Shown in pieces: positions 37,025-48,318 of a stretch of 64,000 nt of DNA (position 1 is its first letter; the number at the start of each line of letters is the position of its first letter). The stretch covers positions 3,410,001-3,474,000 of the forward strand of contig JAETXT010000004.1 of NCBI GenBank assembly GCA_019188255.1, given 5' to 3'. The DNA comes from Verticillium longisporum. Its lineage: Eukaryota; Ascomycota; Sordariomycetes; Glomerellales; Plectosphaerellaceae. The translations under genes and the position numbers were made by a program. Below the pieces are notes generated by a model, which was not told the origin of the DNA, made no database searches, and was given only the letters and a program-made list of their open reading frames with translations.

Positions 37025-39428
37025 TAATACTCCTCCTCTAGGCCGATATCCTAATAACTATAAATAATAGGTCTTAGCTACCTATAATAGTTCTTCTCTT
37101 ATTATCCTTATTAACTATATTAAAATATTAAATCGTATTATAAAATGCTTATCTATTAAAACCGATTAGAGGAAAGCGTTTACTATTTTAATCGATTCCG
37201 AGAGCGAAATTAAAATGCCCTATACTAAGTATTTTAAGTAATACCTTATCTATAAGACTATTCTAGGTTCTTCTCGCTATAGGGAGTATATCCGCTATAG
37301 TCGCTCTTATAATAATATAAGCGTAGTTTCTATATATAAGTTAGTCCTTAATATAGTTTTATATTTAGCTTAATAATTATATAGTAGAAAAAGCTCTTAT
37401 TAAGTAGAAGAAACGAGAAATAGAGATTAAGGATACTAAAATAGAGTTAGAAGTACTTTAAACGAAATTAGTAATAGCTTTAAGTCGTTTATCCCGTCTT
37501 CGTAAAATGCGGAAAGCGGCTAAGATTTATAGTAAAGAGTTATTTATTCGAGGGATTTATTAATTAGATAAGGAGGATAATATCCTCCCTCTATATAGGG
37601 ATAACCTAAGTCTCGAGGCTTAGGAGGCTAATATAGTATAGAACCTTTAAGAGTAGGGTATTAGTAGTATTATAGAGTAGTCCTCGTTAAGCTTTAGAGA
37701 GGAGTTTTCGGATCTTAGTCCTATATTAGATAATAATACTCTTAAAGTAATTATAAGTAATTTAGGTTCTTAATTAGTTCCTATATATTTTCTTTATATT
37801 TATAGTTTTTCTATTTTATAAAGTATTCGTTTTATTTATTCGTTTTTCTATAATCGATAATTCTTTCGATTTTATATTCGTTTATATCTTTTACTTCTAT
37901 ATTAATTATAAATAGTATATTTAATAGTATTAGTTCTAAAAGTATTATATAGAAAATAGAGTAAATCTTTATATTCTCTAATAATAAGAAATAATAATTA
38001 ATATCTAAGAGTTTCTTAAGAATTTTAAAAAATCCTAATTTCTTAAAATCTAATTTATCGTTTAATCGTTTAGTTTTAATATTTTAGTAGATAAAGTAAA
38101 TACTACCTCCCTCCTATAAGGATAATCCCTTTATCTTTATTTTATTAGTATATATAGTTATTCTAGTTTATATAAGTTTAAAGTTAAGCTTAATTTAGTC
38201 TTAAAATTTATAGATATTAGCTATAATATTAATTACTTTTAGTATATTTAGTACTTTATAGCGTTCTATATAAGCTATTAAGTTATATTTATAATTAATA
38301 TAGAAAAGTAACTCCTTTATTAATTCGCTTAATAAACTATTATATATAAACTATATAATAAATAGTAATATAACCTAGTTATTCTATTAATAGTTAATAT
38401 AATATTAAAGGTATTATTTTAAAGTCTAGTTTATTCTTTCTATCTATCTATTTATCTATAAATAGAAAGCTATAAATAGCTTATATTTAGTTCTAAGTTA
38501 AGTAATAAGCGATTTCTAGAAATTATTAATAAAGAGTTTATCTCTATCTAATATTAATTCTTTTAATAGTCTATACTATCCTATAATATTTTAAAGGAAT
38601 ATATAAATAAAGTCTTCTATTATATTTATAGCTTTATATAGGAGGAAGTATAAATACTTCGTAAATCGGTCTATAATTATTAGGATATTATTATAAGAGG
38701 TCCTAGTTAAAGGTTCCTTCGATAAAGGTAAATTAATAATAAAGTCTAATAAGACTAATTCCTAGGCTATTATTAATATTAATAAAGCCTTAAGTTCTCT
38801 ATAAAGCTTATATTTTTCTATTTTATTCTTTTTATAGAGGTTATAATTACGAATAATTATTATAACGTCCTATCTAATTCCTTTAAAGTTATAATATTTC
38901 CTAAATTAAGCGAAGGTCTTCGCTATTCCTTAATATCTATAGGCTTTAGCTTCGTAGAATTATTAAATTAGTTCTAATACTTCCGTAAATAGTCTAGTAG
39001 GTATTATATAAGTAGTAACCGCTAATATATAGTAATAGGGAATAAGATTGCCTTCTTTATCTTTCGCTAGGATAGCGTTAATATTAGGGAGCGTATTCTA
39101 TTTATAATCTAAATATCTATTTAGAATATCTACTTTATTATTCTTAGATCCTCTATAATAGATAATAGTAAAATTAAATTCTAAGAGGAATTCTATTTAT
39201 TTAATTTAGCATTTATTAAAGTCTTTATTTATTATAAAGTATATAAGATTCTTATAATTAATATAGACCTTAACTTTATATTATACTCTAGAGAAGTATA
39301 TTCTCTATTCTTTAAATACTTTAATAATTAACGTAATCCACAAGCGAGTGGTTCACCCAAGCGAGTGGTTCACTTCGCCCGGGCCCACGACCTACACCTG
39401 AATTCTACAGATTCCACCTCCGCCCGCG

Positions 39429-40577
39429 ATGGAGACTCTTTCAAAAGAAGGTCAATTATTCCTTGCTATCCAAGCTATGGACAATGACCCGAACCTAAGC
39501 GCCCGGAGTGCTGCGAGGATCTACACCGTCCCCTTAACGACGCTCCTCCGACGCCAGAAGGGCAAACCCTCCCGACGCGAAAGCCCGCCCAATTCTGCCA
39601 AATTAACAGTACTAGAAGAGAAAACTATTGTCGAATATATCCTTGACCTAGATGCGCGATCTTACCCTCCCCGGTTGGGTGAGGTCGGAGATATGGCGAA
39701 TCGCCTGCTTGCCGACCGTGACGCGCCACGCGTCGGGAAGAACTGGGCCGCAAACTTCGTCAAACGGCAACCAGAGCTCCGGACGCGTTTCTTTCGCAAG
39801 TACGACTACAAGAGGGCCCAATGCGAAGATCCGGACGCGATAAACGCGTGGTTCCGCCTCGTGCATAACATGATCGCCAAGTACGGCATCCAAGAGGCTG
39901 ACATGTACAACTTTGACGAGACCGGCTTCCAGATGGGCGTTATCGCCAACGGAATGGTCGTGACCAGTTCGGAAAGACGGTCCAATGTGAAGATGAGGCA
40001 GCCAGGCAACCGGGAATGGGTTACGGTGATCCAGGGCGTTGGCGCGTTGGGTTTCTCCGTCCCGCCGTTCATCGTGGTTTCGGGCAAGTACCACCTCTCG
40101 AGCTGGTACCAGGACGACGCGATTTCTCGCGACTGGAGAATCGCAACATCTCCAAACGGCTGGACGACGAATGATATTGGTCTGGAATGGATTCGGCATT
40201 TTGACAGGCATACAAAGTCCCGTACTTCGGGCGGTTATCGCCTACTGATCCTGGATGGCCACGAAAGTCACCACTCGGTCGACTTCGAACTCTACTGCAA
40301 GGAGAACAACATCATCACACTCTGTATGCCTCCTCATTCGTCACATCTACTCCAGCCTCTCGATGTTGGGTGTTTTGGCCCACTAAAGAAAGCATACGGT
40401 CGGCAAATCGAGGATAGGATGAGGGCGGGTACAACGCACATCAGCAAAGAAGACTTCTTCCCGGCGTTTTCGGCTGCATTTCAGCAAGCAATGACAGAAA
40501 AAACATCCAGGGAGGCTTTCGAGGAGCGGGGCTTGTCCCCCATAACCCGGAAACAGTCCTGTCAAAGCTGGATGTGA
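39429..40577 (+). CDS. Pogo transposase ORF1, copy 2 (382 aa)
   Basis: This has the same protein as copy 3: HTH DNA-binding region at about residues 8-125, DDE core with D163, D276 and D312 (35 residues between the last two, i.e. DD35D). It carries the six-A run (40498-40503) at codons 357-358 after which 24 unrelated residues lead to a TGA. A shift of -1 in that run would continue into the conserved C-terminal frame. Confidence 0.88.
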   Translation: METLSKEGQLFLAIQAMDNDPNLSARSAARIYTVPLTTLLRRQKGKPSRRESPPNSAKLTVLEEKTIVEYILDLDARSYPPRLGEVGDMANRLLADRDAPRVGKNWAANFVKRQPELRTRFFRKYDYKRAQCEDPDAINAWFRLVHNMIAKYGIQEADMYNFDETGFQMGVIANGMVVTSSERRSNVKMRQPGNREWVTVIQGVGALGFSVPPFIVVSGKYHLSSWYQDDAISRDWRIATSPNGWTTNDIGLEWIRHFDRHTKSRTSGGYRLLILDGHESHHSVDFELYCKENNIITLCMPPHSSHLLQPLDVGCFGPLKKAYGRQIEDRMRAGTTHISKEDFFPAFSAAFQQAMTEKTSREAFEERGLSPITRKQSCQSWM

Positions 40578-41082
40578 GGTTGAGGACGACGACGCCTCCG
40601 GGGACGTCCCACGGGGAGCGTGATTCTTGGGTCTCTAAGACGCCCACTAACCTGCTCGAGGCAGGTTCCCAGACTGACTTCATCAAAGGGCGAATCTCAC
40701 GCCACCAGGGAAGCTCCCCAACGTCAATTTTAGATGCTGTTGACTATCTTGCGAAGGGGACGCGGGGTGTTATGCACCAGATCGCTCTTTTGAAGTCAGA
40801 GGTTATGATCCTTCGAGAGGAAAATGCTACACTAAGCCGACGCCGGAGGGCCAAAAGCTACGTCTCCGGGAAGGAGGAAGCATGGCTGTAGGCGAGGGAC
40901 AGGACAAGATTGCTCAGAAGGAAGTAGATATCCAGATAAAAGAGGAAACGCTGCAGAACCCGGGTCCCGCGTCGTGGTCCCAGCCGAAGAAACGATGCTG
41001 TAGCGTATGCGGGAAGACCGGCCACAACGCGAGAACTTGTCAGGTAGCTATCTCATCGTCTGCAAAAGACGAGGAGGAGTGA
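40574..41082 (+). pseudogene. Pogo transposase C-terminal frame, copy 2 (broken)
   Basis: This is the same C-terminal frame as in copies 1 and 3 but with one A missing at 40853-40856. The frame is lost before the zinc knuckle, ending after about 105 codons. The knuckle CSVCGKTGHNARTC remains readable in another frame. Confidence 0.8.
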
Positions 41083-41191
41083 TTTTAATTGATTTACGGC
41101 GTTTGGGTTGAGGTTTTCCTCGGAATGTTTGTCGGGTCGGGGTGAAGTGAACCACTCGCATGGGTGAACCACTCGCTTGTGGATTACGTTA

Positions 41192-42269
41192 CTATAAGTT
41201 CTTTATTATAAATTTAGTAATTAAGCTCTAGTCTATATAGTTTCTTCGAAAAGAAAACTATTAAATATAAACGTCCTTAATCGTCCCTCTATCCTAACTA
41301 TCTTCTAATAGCGAAGTCGGAGGTATCTATCTCGATTTCTATAGGTTTTTCGGGGTCTATTATTTAGAGGACTAGCTCGCTAAGAATAGTATTAGTAATC
41401 TAGCGAAATGCTTTTTCTTAGGGTTTATTTTATATAAACTCTATTTCCTTAATTATAAAGCTTATTAAAGGGTTAATAGTCTTATTATATCCTTTTAGGA
41501 ATTATTAATAGAAGTTAATAAAACCGAGGAATACTCTAATATCTTTAACGTTTTTTAATATAGGTTATTCTTTAATAGCTATTACTTTAGATTTTTCTAT
41601 CCTAATTTCTCTTAGGGTAATTATATATTTAAGGAAATCTACTTCCTATATATAGAACTTAGCCTTTTTAAATTCTATTAATAGTTCGTATTAATATAAT
41701 TATATAAGGACTTAGTAAACGTATCCCTTATATTCTTCTATTATCTTCGAGAAGATTAGAATATTATCGAGGTATATTATTATAAAGACGTCTAGGAATT
41801 CTTATAATATATCGTTAATTATATTTTAGAAGGTTATAAAGGTATTAATTAATCCGAATAATATAATTAAATATTTATAATATCCTTATTATATTTAAAA
41901 TACTATTTTCTATTCTTTTCTATCTTTAATATAAATAAAGTTATATACTCCTTTAAAATTAAGCGCTATAAACTAATTAGCTCCTATTAATATATCCCTA
42001 AATTCCGATATTAAAGGTAATAAATAGTAGTTTTTAATAATAATATTATTTAATTATCTATAATTAATATATAATCTTTCTTTATTATTCTTCTTTAATA
42101 TAAAAAGAATCGGATATCCTATTAAAGATATCGATAATTAAATATATCCTTTTCTAAGATTCTCTTTAAAGTATTCGTCGAGAATATCTATTTATCGAGG
42201 GTTTAATTTATAGATTTTATTAAACTAGGGGCTCTTTCCTTCCTTAAATAGGATCTTATAATTATAATA
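41192..42269 (-). repeat. RIPed gypsy-L spacer between inverted pogo copies
   Basis: This is about 1.08 kb of AT-rich gypsy-L interior holding the RT relic. It separates two inverted near-identical 1.86-kb arms. Confidence 0.8.
41410..42250 (-). other. Gypsy reverse transcriptase relic in element L
   Basis: The minus strand gives PILFILKKNNKERLYINYR, SEFRDILIGAN, GVYNFIYIKDRKE, YLIILFGLINTFITF, IYLDNILIFSK at the YLDD position (one aspartate read as asparagine) and FLKYIITL. Pogo copy 3 is inserted just upstream of it in the coding direction. Stops are frequent. Confidence 0.65.
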
Positions 42270-42378
42270 TAACGTAATCCACAAGCGAGTGGTTCACCCA
42301 TGCGAGTGGTTCACTTCACCCCGACCCGACAAACATTCCGAGGAAAACCTCAACCCAAACGCCGTAAATCAATTAAAA

Positions 42379-42888
42379 TCACTCCTCCTCGTCTTTTGCA
42401 GACGATGAGATAGCTACCTGACAAGTTCTCGCGTTGTGGCCGGTCTTCCCGCATACGCTACAGCATCGTTTCTTCGGCTGGGACCACGACGCGGGACCCG
42501 GGTTCTGCAGCGTTTCCTCTTTTATCTGGATATCTACTTCCTTCTGAGCAATCTTGTCCTGTCCCTCGCCTACAGCCATGCTTCCTCCTTCCCGGAGACG
42601 TAGCTTTTTGGCCCTCCGGCGTCGGCTTAGTGTAGCATTTTCCTCTCGAAGGATCATAACCTCTGACTTCAAAAGAGCGATCTGGTGCATAACACCCCGC
42701 GTCCCCTTCGCAAGATAGTCAACAGCATCTAAAATTGACGTTGGGGAGCTTCCCTGGTGGCGTGAGATTCGCCCTTTGATGAAGTCAGTCTGGGAACCTG
42801 CCTCGAGCAGGTTAGTGGGCGTCTTAGAGACCCAAGAATCACGCTCCCCGTGGGACGTCCCCGGAGGCGTCGTCGTCCTCAACCTCAC
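42379..42888 (-). CDS. Pogo transposase C-terminal frame (ORF2), copy 3
   Basis: This open frame of 170 codons including the stop starts at a GTG whose first base overlaps the ORF1 end, and it has no convincing start of its own. It carries the WVSKTP region, a coiled-coil-like stretch around LLKSEVMILREENATLSRRR, a basic segment and a CCHC zinc knuckle (CSVCGKTGHNARTC). These are the usual C-terminal parts of fungal pogo transposases. A -1 shift in ORF1's A-run would give one protein of about 551 aa, a normal length for the family. Confidence 0.8.
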   Translation of the reverse strand: MRLRTTTPPGTSHGERDSWVSKTPTNLLEAGSQTDFIKGRISRHQGSSPTSILDAVDYLAKGTRGVMHQIALLKSEVMILREENATLSRRRRAKKLRLREGGSMAVGEGQDKIAQKEVDIQIKEETLQNPGPASWSQPKKRCCSVCGKTGHNARTCQVAISSSAKDEEE

Positions 42889-44033
42889 ATCCAGCTTTGA
42901 CAGGACTGTTTCCGGGTTATGGGGGACAAGCCCCGCTCCTCGAAAGCCTCCCTGGATGTTTTTTCTGTCATTGCTTGCTGAAATGCAGCCGAAAACGCCG
43001 GGAAGAAGTCCTCTTTGCTGATGTGCGTTGTACCCGCCCTCATCCTATCCTCGATTTGCCGACCGTATGCTTTCTTTAGTGGGCCAAAACACCCAACATC
43101 GAGAGGCTGGAGTAGATGTGACGAATGAGGAGGCATACAGAGTGTGATGATGTTGTTCTCCTTGCAGTAGAGTTCGAAGTCGACCGAGTGGTGACTTTCG
43201 TGGCCATCCAGGATCAGTAGGCGATAACCGCCCGAAGTACGGGACTTTGTATGCCTGTCAAAATGCCGAATCCATTCCAGACCAATATCATTCGTCGTCC
43301 AGCCGTTTGGAGATGTTGCGATTCTCCAGTCGCGAGAAATCGCGTCGTCCTGGTACCAGCTCGAGAGGTGGTACTTGCCCGAAACCACGATGAACGGCGG
43401 GACGGAGAAACCCAACGCGCCAACGCCCTGGATCACCGTAACCCATTCCCGGTTGCCTGGCTGCCTCATCTTCACATTGGACCGTCTTTCCGAACTGGTC
43501 ACGACCATTCCGTTGGCGATAACGCCCATCTGGAAGCCGGTCTCGTCAAAGTTGTACATGTCAGCCTCTTGGATGCCGTACTTGGCGATCATGTTATGCA
43601 CGAGGCGGAACCACGCGTTTATCGCGTCCGGATCTTCGCATTGGGCCCTCTTGTAGTCGTACTTGCGAAAGAAACGCGTCCGGAGCTCTGGTTGCCGTTT
43701 GACGAAGTTTGCGGCCCAGTTCTTCCCGACGCGTGGCGCGTCACGGTCGGCAAGCAGGCGATTCGCCATATCTCCGACCTCACCCAACCGGGGAGGGTAA
43801 GATCGCGCATCTAGGTCAAGGATATATTCGACAATAGTTTTCTCTTCTAGTACTGTTAATTTGGCAGAATTGGGCGGGCTTTCGCGTCGGGAGGGTTTGC
43901 CCTTCTGGCGTCGGAGGAGCGTCGTTAAGGGGACGGTGTAGATCCTCGCAGCACTCCGGGCGCTTAGGTTCGGGTCATTGTCCATAGCTTGGATAGCAAG
44001 GAATAATTGACCTTCTTTTGAAAGAGTCTCCAT
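42885..44033 (-). CDS. Pogo transposase ORF1, copy 3 (382 aa)
   Basis: This encodes the DNA-binding and catalytic part of a pogo/Fot-clade transposase, a nuclear enzyme that would cut at the TIRs and insert at TA. Residues about 8-50 resemble a psq-type HTH and 60-125 a CENP-B-type HTH (YPPRLGEVGDMANRLLADRD). The catalytic triad is D163 (NFDETG), D276 (LILDGH) and D312 (QPLDVG), spaced DD35D. The start is the ATG 98 bases inside the TIR. After codon 358 (the last before the shift, in the T-run at 42959-42964 on the plus strand) the sequence leaves the family pattern for 24 residues. The conserved continuation lies in the -1 frame, so the protein as written is about 170 residues short of usual fungal pogo transposases. 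Confidence 0.9.
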   Translation of the reverse strand: METLSKEGQLFLAIQAMDNDPNLSARSAARIYTVPLTTLLRRQKGKPSRRESPPNSAKLTVLEEKTIVEYILDLDARSYPPRLGEVGDMANRLLADRDAPRVGKNWAANFVKRQPELRTRFFRKYDYKRAQCEDPDAINAWFRLVHNMIAKYGIQEADMYNFDETGFQMGVIANGMVVTSSERRSNVKMRQPGNREWVTVIQGVGALGFSVPPFIVVSGKYHLSSWYQDDAISRDWRIATSPNGWTTNDIGLEWIRHFDRHTKSRTSGGYRLLILDGHESHHSVDFELYCKENNIITLCMPPHSSHLLQPLDVGCFGPLKKAYGRQIEDRMRAGTTHISKEDFFPAFSAAFQQAMTEKTSREAFEERGLSPITRKQSCQSWM

Positions 44034-44133
44034 CGCGGGCGGAGGTGGAATCTGTAGAATTCAGGTGTAGGTCGTGGGCCCGGGCGAAGTGAACCACTCG
44101 CTTGGGTGAACCACTCGCTTGTGGATTACGTTA

Positions 44134-46728
44134 TATATTTAAGTAATATTATATCGATTTCTTCTTTAAAGATCTTTTTATATTTCTAATATTCCTTAAG
44201 TACATTCTATAGTCTTTCTTACTATTCTATTATAAGCTCTTCTAGGGTTATCTCCTCTAGGTTATCCCTATTTATAAGGGCTAATTAGAGGTCGCTTAAG
44301 AGACCGTTTATAGGTCTTTCCTTAAGGGCTAATATATTCTATTAGATATAGCTAACTATCTAGTTAATCTAAAGGTTCTATTATCTAAGCTATAGGATAC
44401 CTAGGATAATTTATTTTCCTTTTATATTAATAATATCGAAGGTTATATAACTTTAATAGTAAGAGATAAATACCTAGAGGGGTATAGTCTCTATATTTAC
44501 GATCCCTCTTCTATATAAGACCGTTTATCCTTCTATTATATTAAATTAATAGGGTTCCTCCTTATATTTCTATATAATCTAATTCTTATTAATATATTTA
44601 GGGCTTATATAGTTATTTTAAGCGCTATTATCTAATAGTACGCTTATTTATCTCCCTCCTATATTTATTTATATATAGAGGTAATTCGTATTATAGGTTT
44701 ATTTAATAGAATAGATTACTTTTACTTCCTTTATTAATCGTTATCCCTATTTAATTAATACTTACCTTTTCCCGAAGGGGGTAATATAATAAGCGGCTAT
44801 ATTATAGATAATCTATCTAAGTCTTTATTCCTATTATCGCCTTTATAGTAAATATAGAAGAATAGCTTCTAAATATCCTTTATATAATAGAATCTCTAAT
44901 CTTTAGCTTTAGTAATATAGTACTTTATATATATATCGTTATTATAGTCTTCCTATCTAGTATTATCTTAATAGTATTTATTATAATAAATAGGGTTTAA
45001 TTAGAACGTAAGCTAGCCTTAATTATATTCATCTATATATAGGATCTATTTATAATTCTCCTATTTAAATTCTATTATTATTTATAGCTCGATCTAATAA
45101 TTATATAGAAGAAACTAATATATAGTTTTCTCTTTAAAATAGTATTTATAGTTATCGTAGACGTATTCGGGCTAGAATAATTAATAGTATTATTCGTAAA
45201 CGTAATAGAGTACTAAGTAGTCTCTTACTATAAGTTATACGTTTTCTTTAATACTTTCTCGCTTTCGGGCGCTAGCCTTCTATAGCTTAGTCCTATAATA
45301 GATAAGTTTATTCTAGAGTATTAAAGGGTTATAATCCTTATTAGCGCTATTAACTTTATATATTTATATTAATATATAAAGCTAGATCTATCTAAGTAGA
45401 GATTCTTCTTTATTAGCTTATATATATTTATCCTATTCCGTATCGTTTATTAGTCCTATATAGGGAGCCGATTATAGTTCTAAGTAAGCGTATTCGTAAG
45501 CTCTTTCTTTATCTATATCGATTTCCTAGGTCTCGGGTATTACTTACTAAGCTTATTTCCGGATACGTTTATCTTTTTTTATAATTATTATTATAGCTAG
45601 GGTTTATTATTCTATAAGCGCTCTAGGAAATTATCTATTCTACTCCTTATTATCCTTATATATAAAATAGCTATCCTAATAATAGAAGGTTTAATTAGTA
45701 TTAATATAGTCCTAGTACTAAGTATAGTTAAACTATCGCTTATTAACTAGCTTCTAAGGCTTCTTAGGCTAATAGTATTCTTAGGCTATATACTTATTCT
45801 TTCCGTAATTATAGTATTTAATATCTTTAAAGTCCTTAGGTTTACTATAATAAGTATTATTAAGTTCTATAAAGCCTATATAGGTAGTTTACCCCTAAGC
45901 TATACTAATATAGGGCTTATTATATTAATATTTACGTCCTTAATTAGATCGATAGTAAAGGATATAAGGGTTCTATAGTCCTATAGCGGGCTTTTATCCC
46001 TTCTCTATCCTACGTTTATATTAATAATCGTCGATCTTAATAGCTATAGCGATATACTTAGTAAAGGTCTCGGGTCTATCTTCCTAGATAAGGTCGTCCT
46101 TAATAACGTCTTTAAGTCCTTTATAGAAATAGGCTATAAGGGCGGACTTAGTCTAATCTAATCGAGTAGCTAAGAGTCGAAACTCTATAGCGTACTTAAT
46201 AGTTAATCCTATTTATTTAAGCTAAAGGATTTTTCGTTTATTTTATTATTCTTCGTCTATATCTCTAAATATTCCCTTAATAGCTTCCTCGAAAGCGTTT
46301 ATATTAATATAGACGTCCTAAATGGCTTTCTTTATATCTTCTTTCTTAATATAAATAGAATAGTCTTAAATAAAGGGTTCGAATTAATATAAAGTATCCC
46401 CTTTAAGATAAGAGGAGGTATTAGCGACTTTCTCGCCCTAGTACTTAAGCTAGTTCTCGTTAATTTTATAATATTAATATACTTAAGTAATAAAAGATTA
46501 AAATACTTTAAGGTTTCTATTAAATAGTTAAGGGGGAAGGGCTTTTATATTCGACCCTCCTTAGAGCTATTATATTGAGGCTTAGAGCTATTTATTCTCT
46601 AAACGAAGTTCTTAGATTATAATAGCTAAGTTATTAGTATTATTATTAATATTATTAGTAGATATTATTCCTATAATAAGTATTACTTAGTATTATAAGG
46701 TAAACCTACTAAATAAGAGTAATTAAAA
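44134..46728 (-). repeat. RIPed gypsy-L interior, 5' part
   Basis: This AT-rich, CA/TG-poor sequence lies between pogo copy 3 and the right LTR of element L. It should hold the gag and protease part in the minus direction, but I could not read a clear domain through the decay. Confidence 0.6.
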
Positions 46729-47201
46729 TATTATAACCTAGTAGCTTCCGAAGAGGGGAATATTATTAGAGGGTTAAAGTATTATTAATAGAAGCTTAGG
46801 TTATAATTCTAAGATAATATAGTATCGTAAAGCGTTATATACTTATTATAATAAATATAAAGTAAGACTTAGATTAATTACTATTATAAGAAAGAATATA
46901 TCTATAAATATAGAATGCCCGTCCTTATATACCTATTTATCCTACCCTTATTATTAGGTAGTAAGCTTATATTAGATAGTTTACTTATTAGTCGTTAGTA
47001 ATCTATAATATTAGGATTACGGTATATTATCTTATAAGCTAGCCCCTAGCTTACTATTATATCCCTAGTAAGCTAATAGCTTATTATTATATCTAGGTAA
47101 GCTATTACGTACTCTACCTAGTAGGTCCGCTTCTTATCTTATTATATCTCCTAATCGCGGGGTCGTTAACTCATAGCTACCCTACTTCCTTAGTTATTAT
47201 A
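46729..47201 (-). repeat. Right LTR of gypsy element L
   Basis: This is the 473-bp partner of 36552-37024, followed directly by the ATAGT duplication. In the coding direction it is the 5' LTR. Confidence 0.82.
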
Positions 47202-48318
47202 ATAGTACGCTCTACTTAGTCTATAGAGTAGCTATTTACGGGGATAGGAGCTAGGGCTATAGTACTAGCTATAACTATAGGAGCTATTACCTCCTCCCCT
47301 TCTTCTTCCTCCTCCTCCTCCTCGTCGTCTTCGTCGGTAATAGTAATAGAAGTAATAGTATATATAAAGCGATAGGCGTAGTATAGGCCTAAGACTATAA
47401 TCTAGGCTATTACTTAGTAAATAGTAAATAATTACTTACTTAAACGGCCCTTAGCCTTTATAGAAGTAAGATTATAATACGCTATACTTAAGGTTATAAT
47501 AATAATATAAGCATTAATATAATTGGGGACCTAAGATATTATTAGAATAATAGAGGAGAATTAATTAATTATAGAGGATTAACCTCTTAATATTTATATT
47601 TACTATAAATATATTTTAAATATAAGGTAGCTATAATAGCCCCCTCCTAGTCGAAGTAGTTAATAGACTGACCCTTAACGATATAGGCTATATAAGGACT
47701 ATAGGGCACTTTATACTCTATACTATCTTATAGCTCGGCGGCTAGGTAGCGCTATAGCTATTCCTCCTACTTCTCCTCCTCCTAATCGATAAGCGAGTTC
47801 TCTAGGGCTTCGTTTTAAATCCTCTCCTACTCCTCTATAATAAAATAGTTTATCTATCTATAAAGAGTTAATATAGAATATTAAAAAGGGAGCTATAAAC
47901 TAATTATAGTTCTAATTATAATAATAATAATAATATAATTATTAAGAGAACTATTAATAGTAGAATAAAACGCTTATAATTATAGAATTTATTAATTTTT
48001 TTTAAGATACTAAAATAATATAAATAATATAGTAGATTAGCGAATTAAACGATATTAATAAATATAGATTATATAGGGATTTATAATTAATATAATAATA
48101 GAGGGCTAAAAAGGAAAAATTAGAAGCAGACTATAGTAGAGCGTAAAATTCGATAATTAAGGGCCTCCTTCTATTTTACGTAGAAGCTAGGTAATAATAT
48201 ATTAGAGATACTATAAGGGGGGATAGCGGGTATAATATAGAGTAATATACTAAAAAACTATAGAGTAAAGCTATTCCTACTAACTCCTAGGGACTAGGAG
48301 TCTTAGAAGGGGGGATTA

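Larger units (their letters stand above)
39331..41189 (+). mobile_element. Pogo/Fot-type DNA transposon, copy 2 (1859 bp)
   Basis: TIRs are as in copy 1, with TA flanks at 39329-39330 and 41190-41191. It is nearly identical to copies 1 and 3. Differences I can see are a synonymous G-to-A at 40451 and four A instead of five at 40853-40856. It lies in gypsy element L, in inverted orientation to copy 3 and 1082 bp from it. Confidence 0.93.
42272..44131 (-). mobile_element. Pogo/Fot-type DNA transposon, copy 3 (1860 bp, most complete)
   Basis: The TA flanks are 42270-42271 and 44132-44133, with the same TIRs as the other copies. Both reading frames are undamaged, which makes this the best candidate source copy. 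It lies on the opposite strand to copy 2 in the same host element. GC-normal sequence with no RIP-type decay contrasts sharply with the DNA on either side. Confidence 0.94.
36552..47201 (-). mobile_element. RIPed Ty3/gypsy retrotransposon L inserted in element C
   Basis: The LTRs are 473 bp each (36552-37024 and 46729-47201) with ATAGT duplicated on both sides (36547-36551 and 47202-47206). A minus-strand gypsy RT relic lies at about 41410-42250. Two pogo copies (39331-41189 and 42272-44131) sit inside; without them the element is about 6.93 kb. It is saturated with RIP-type changes, whereas its pogo passengers are not. Confidence 0.85.
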
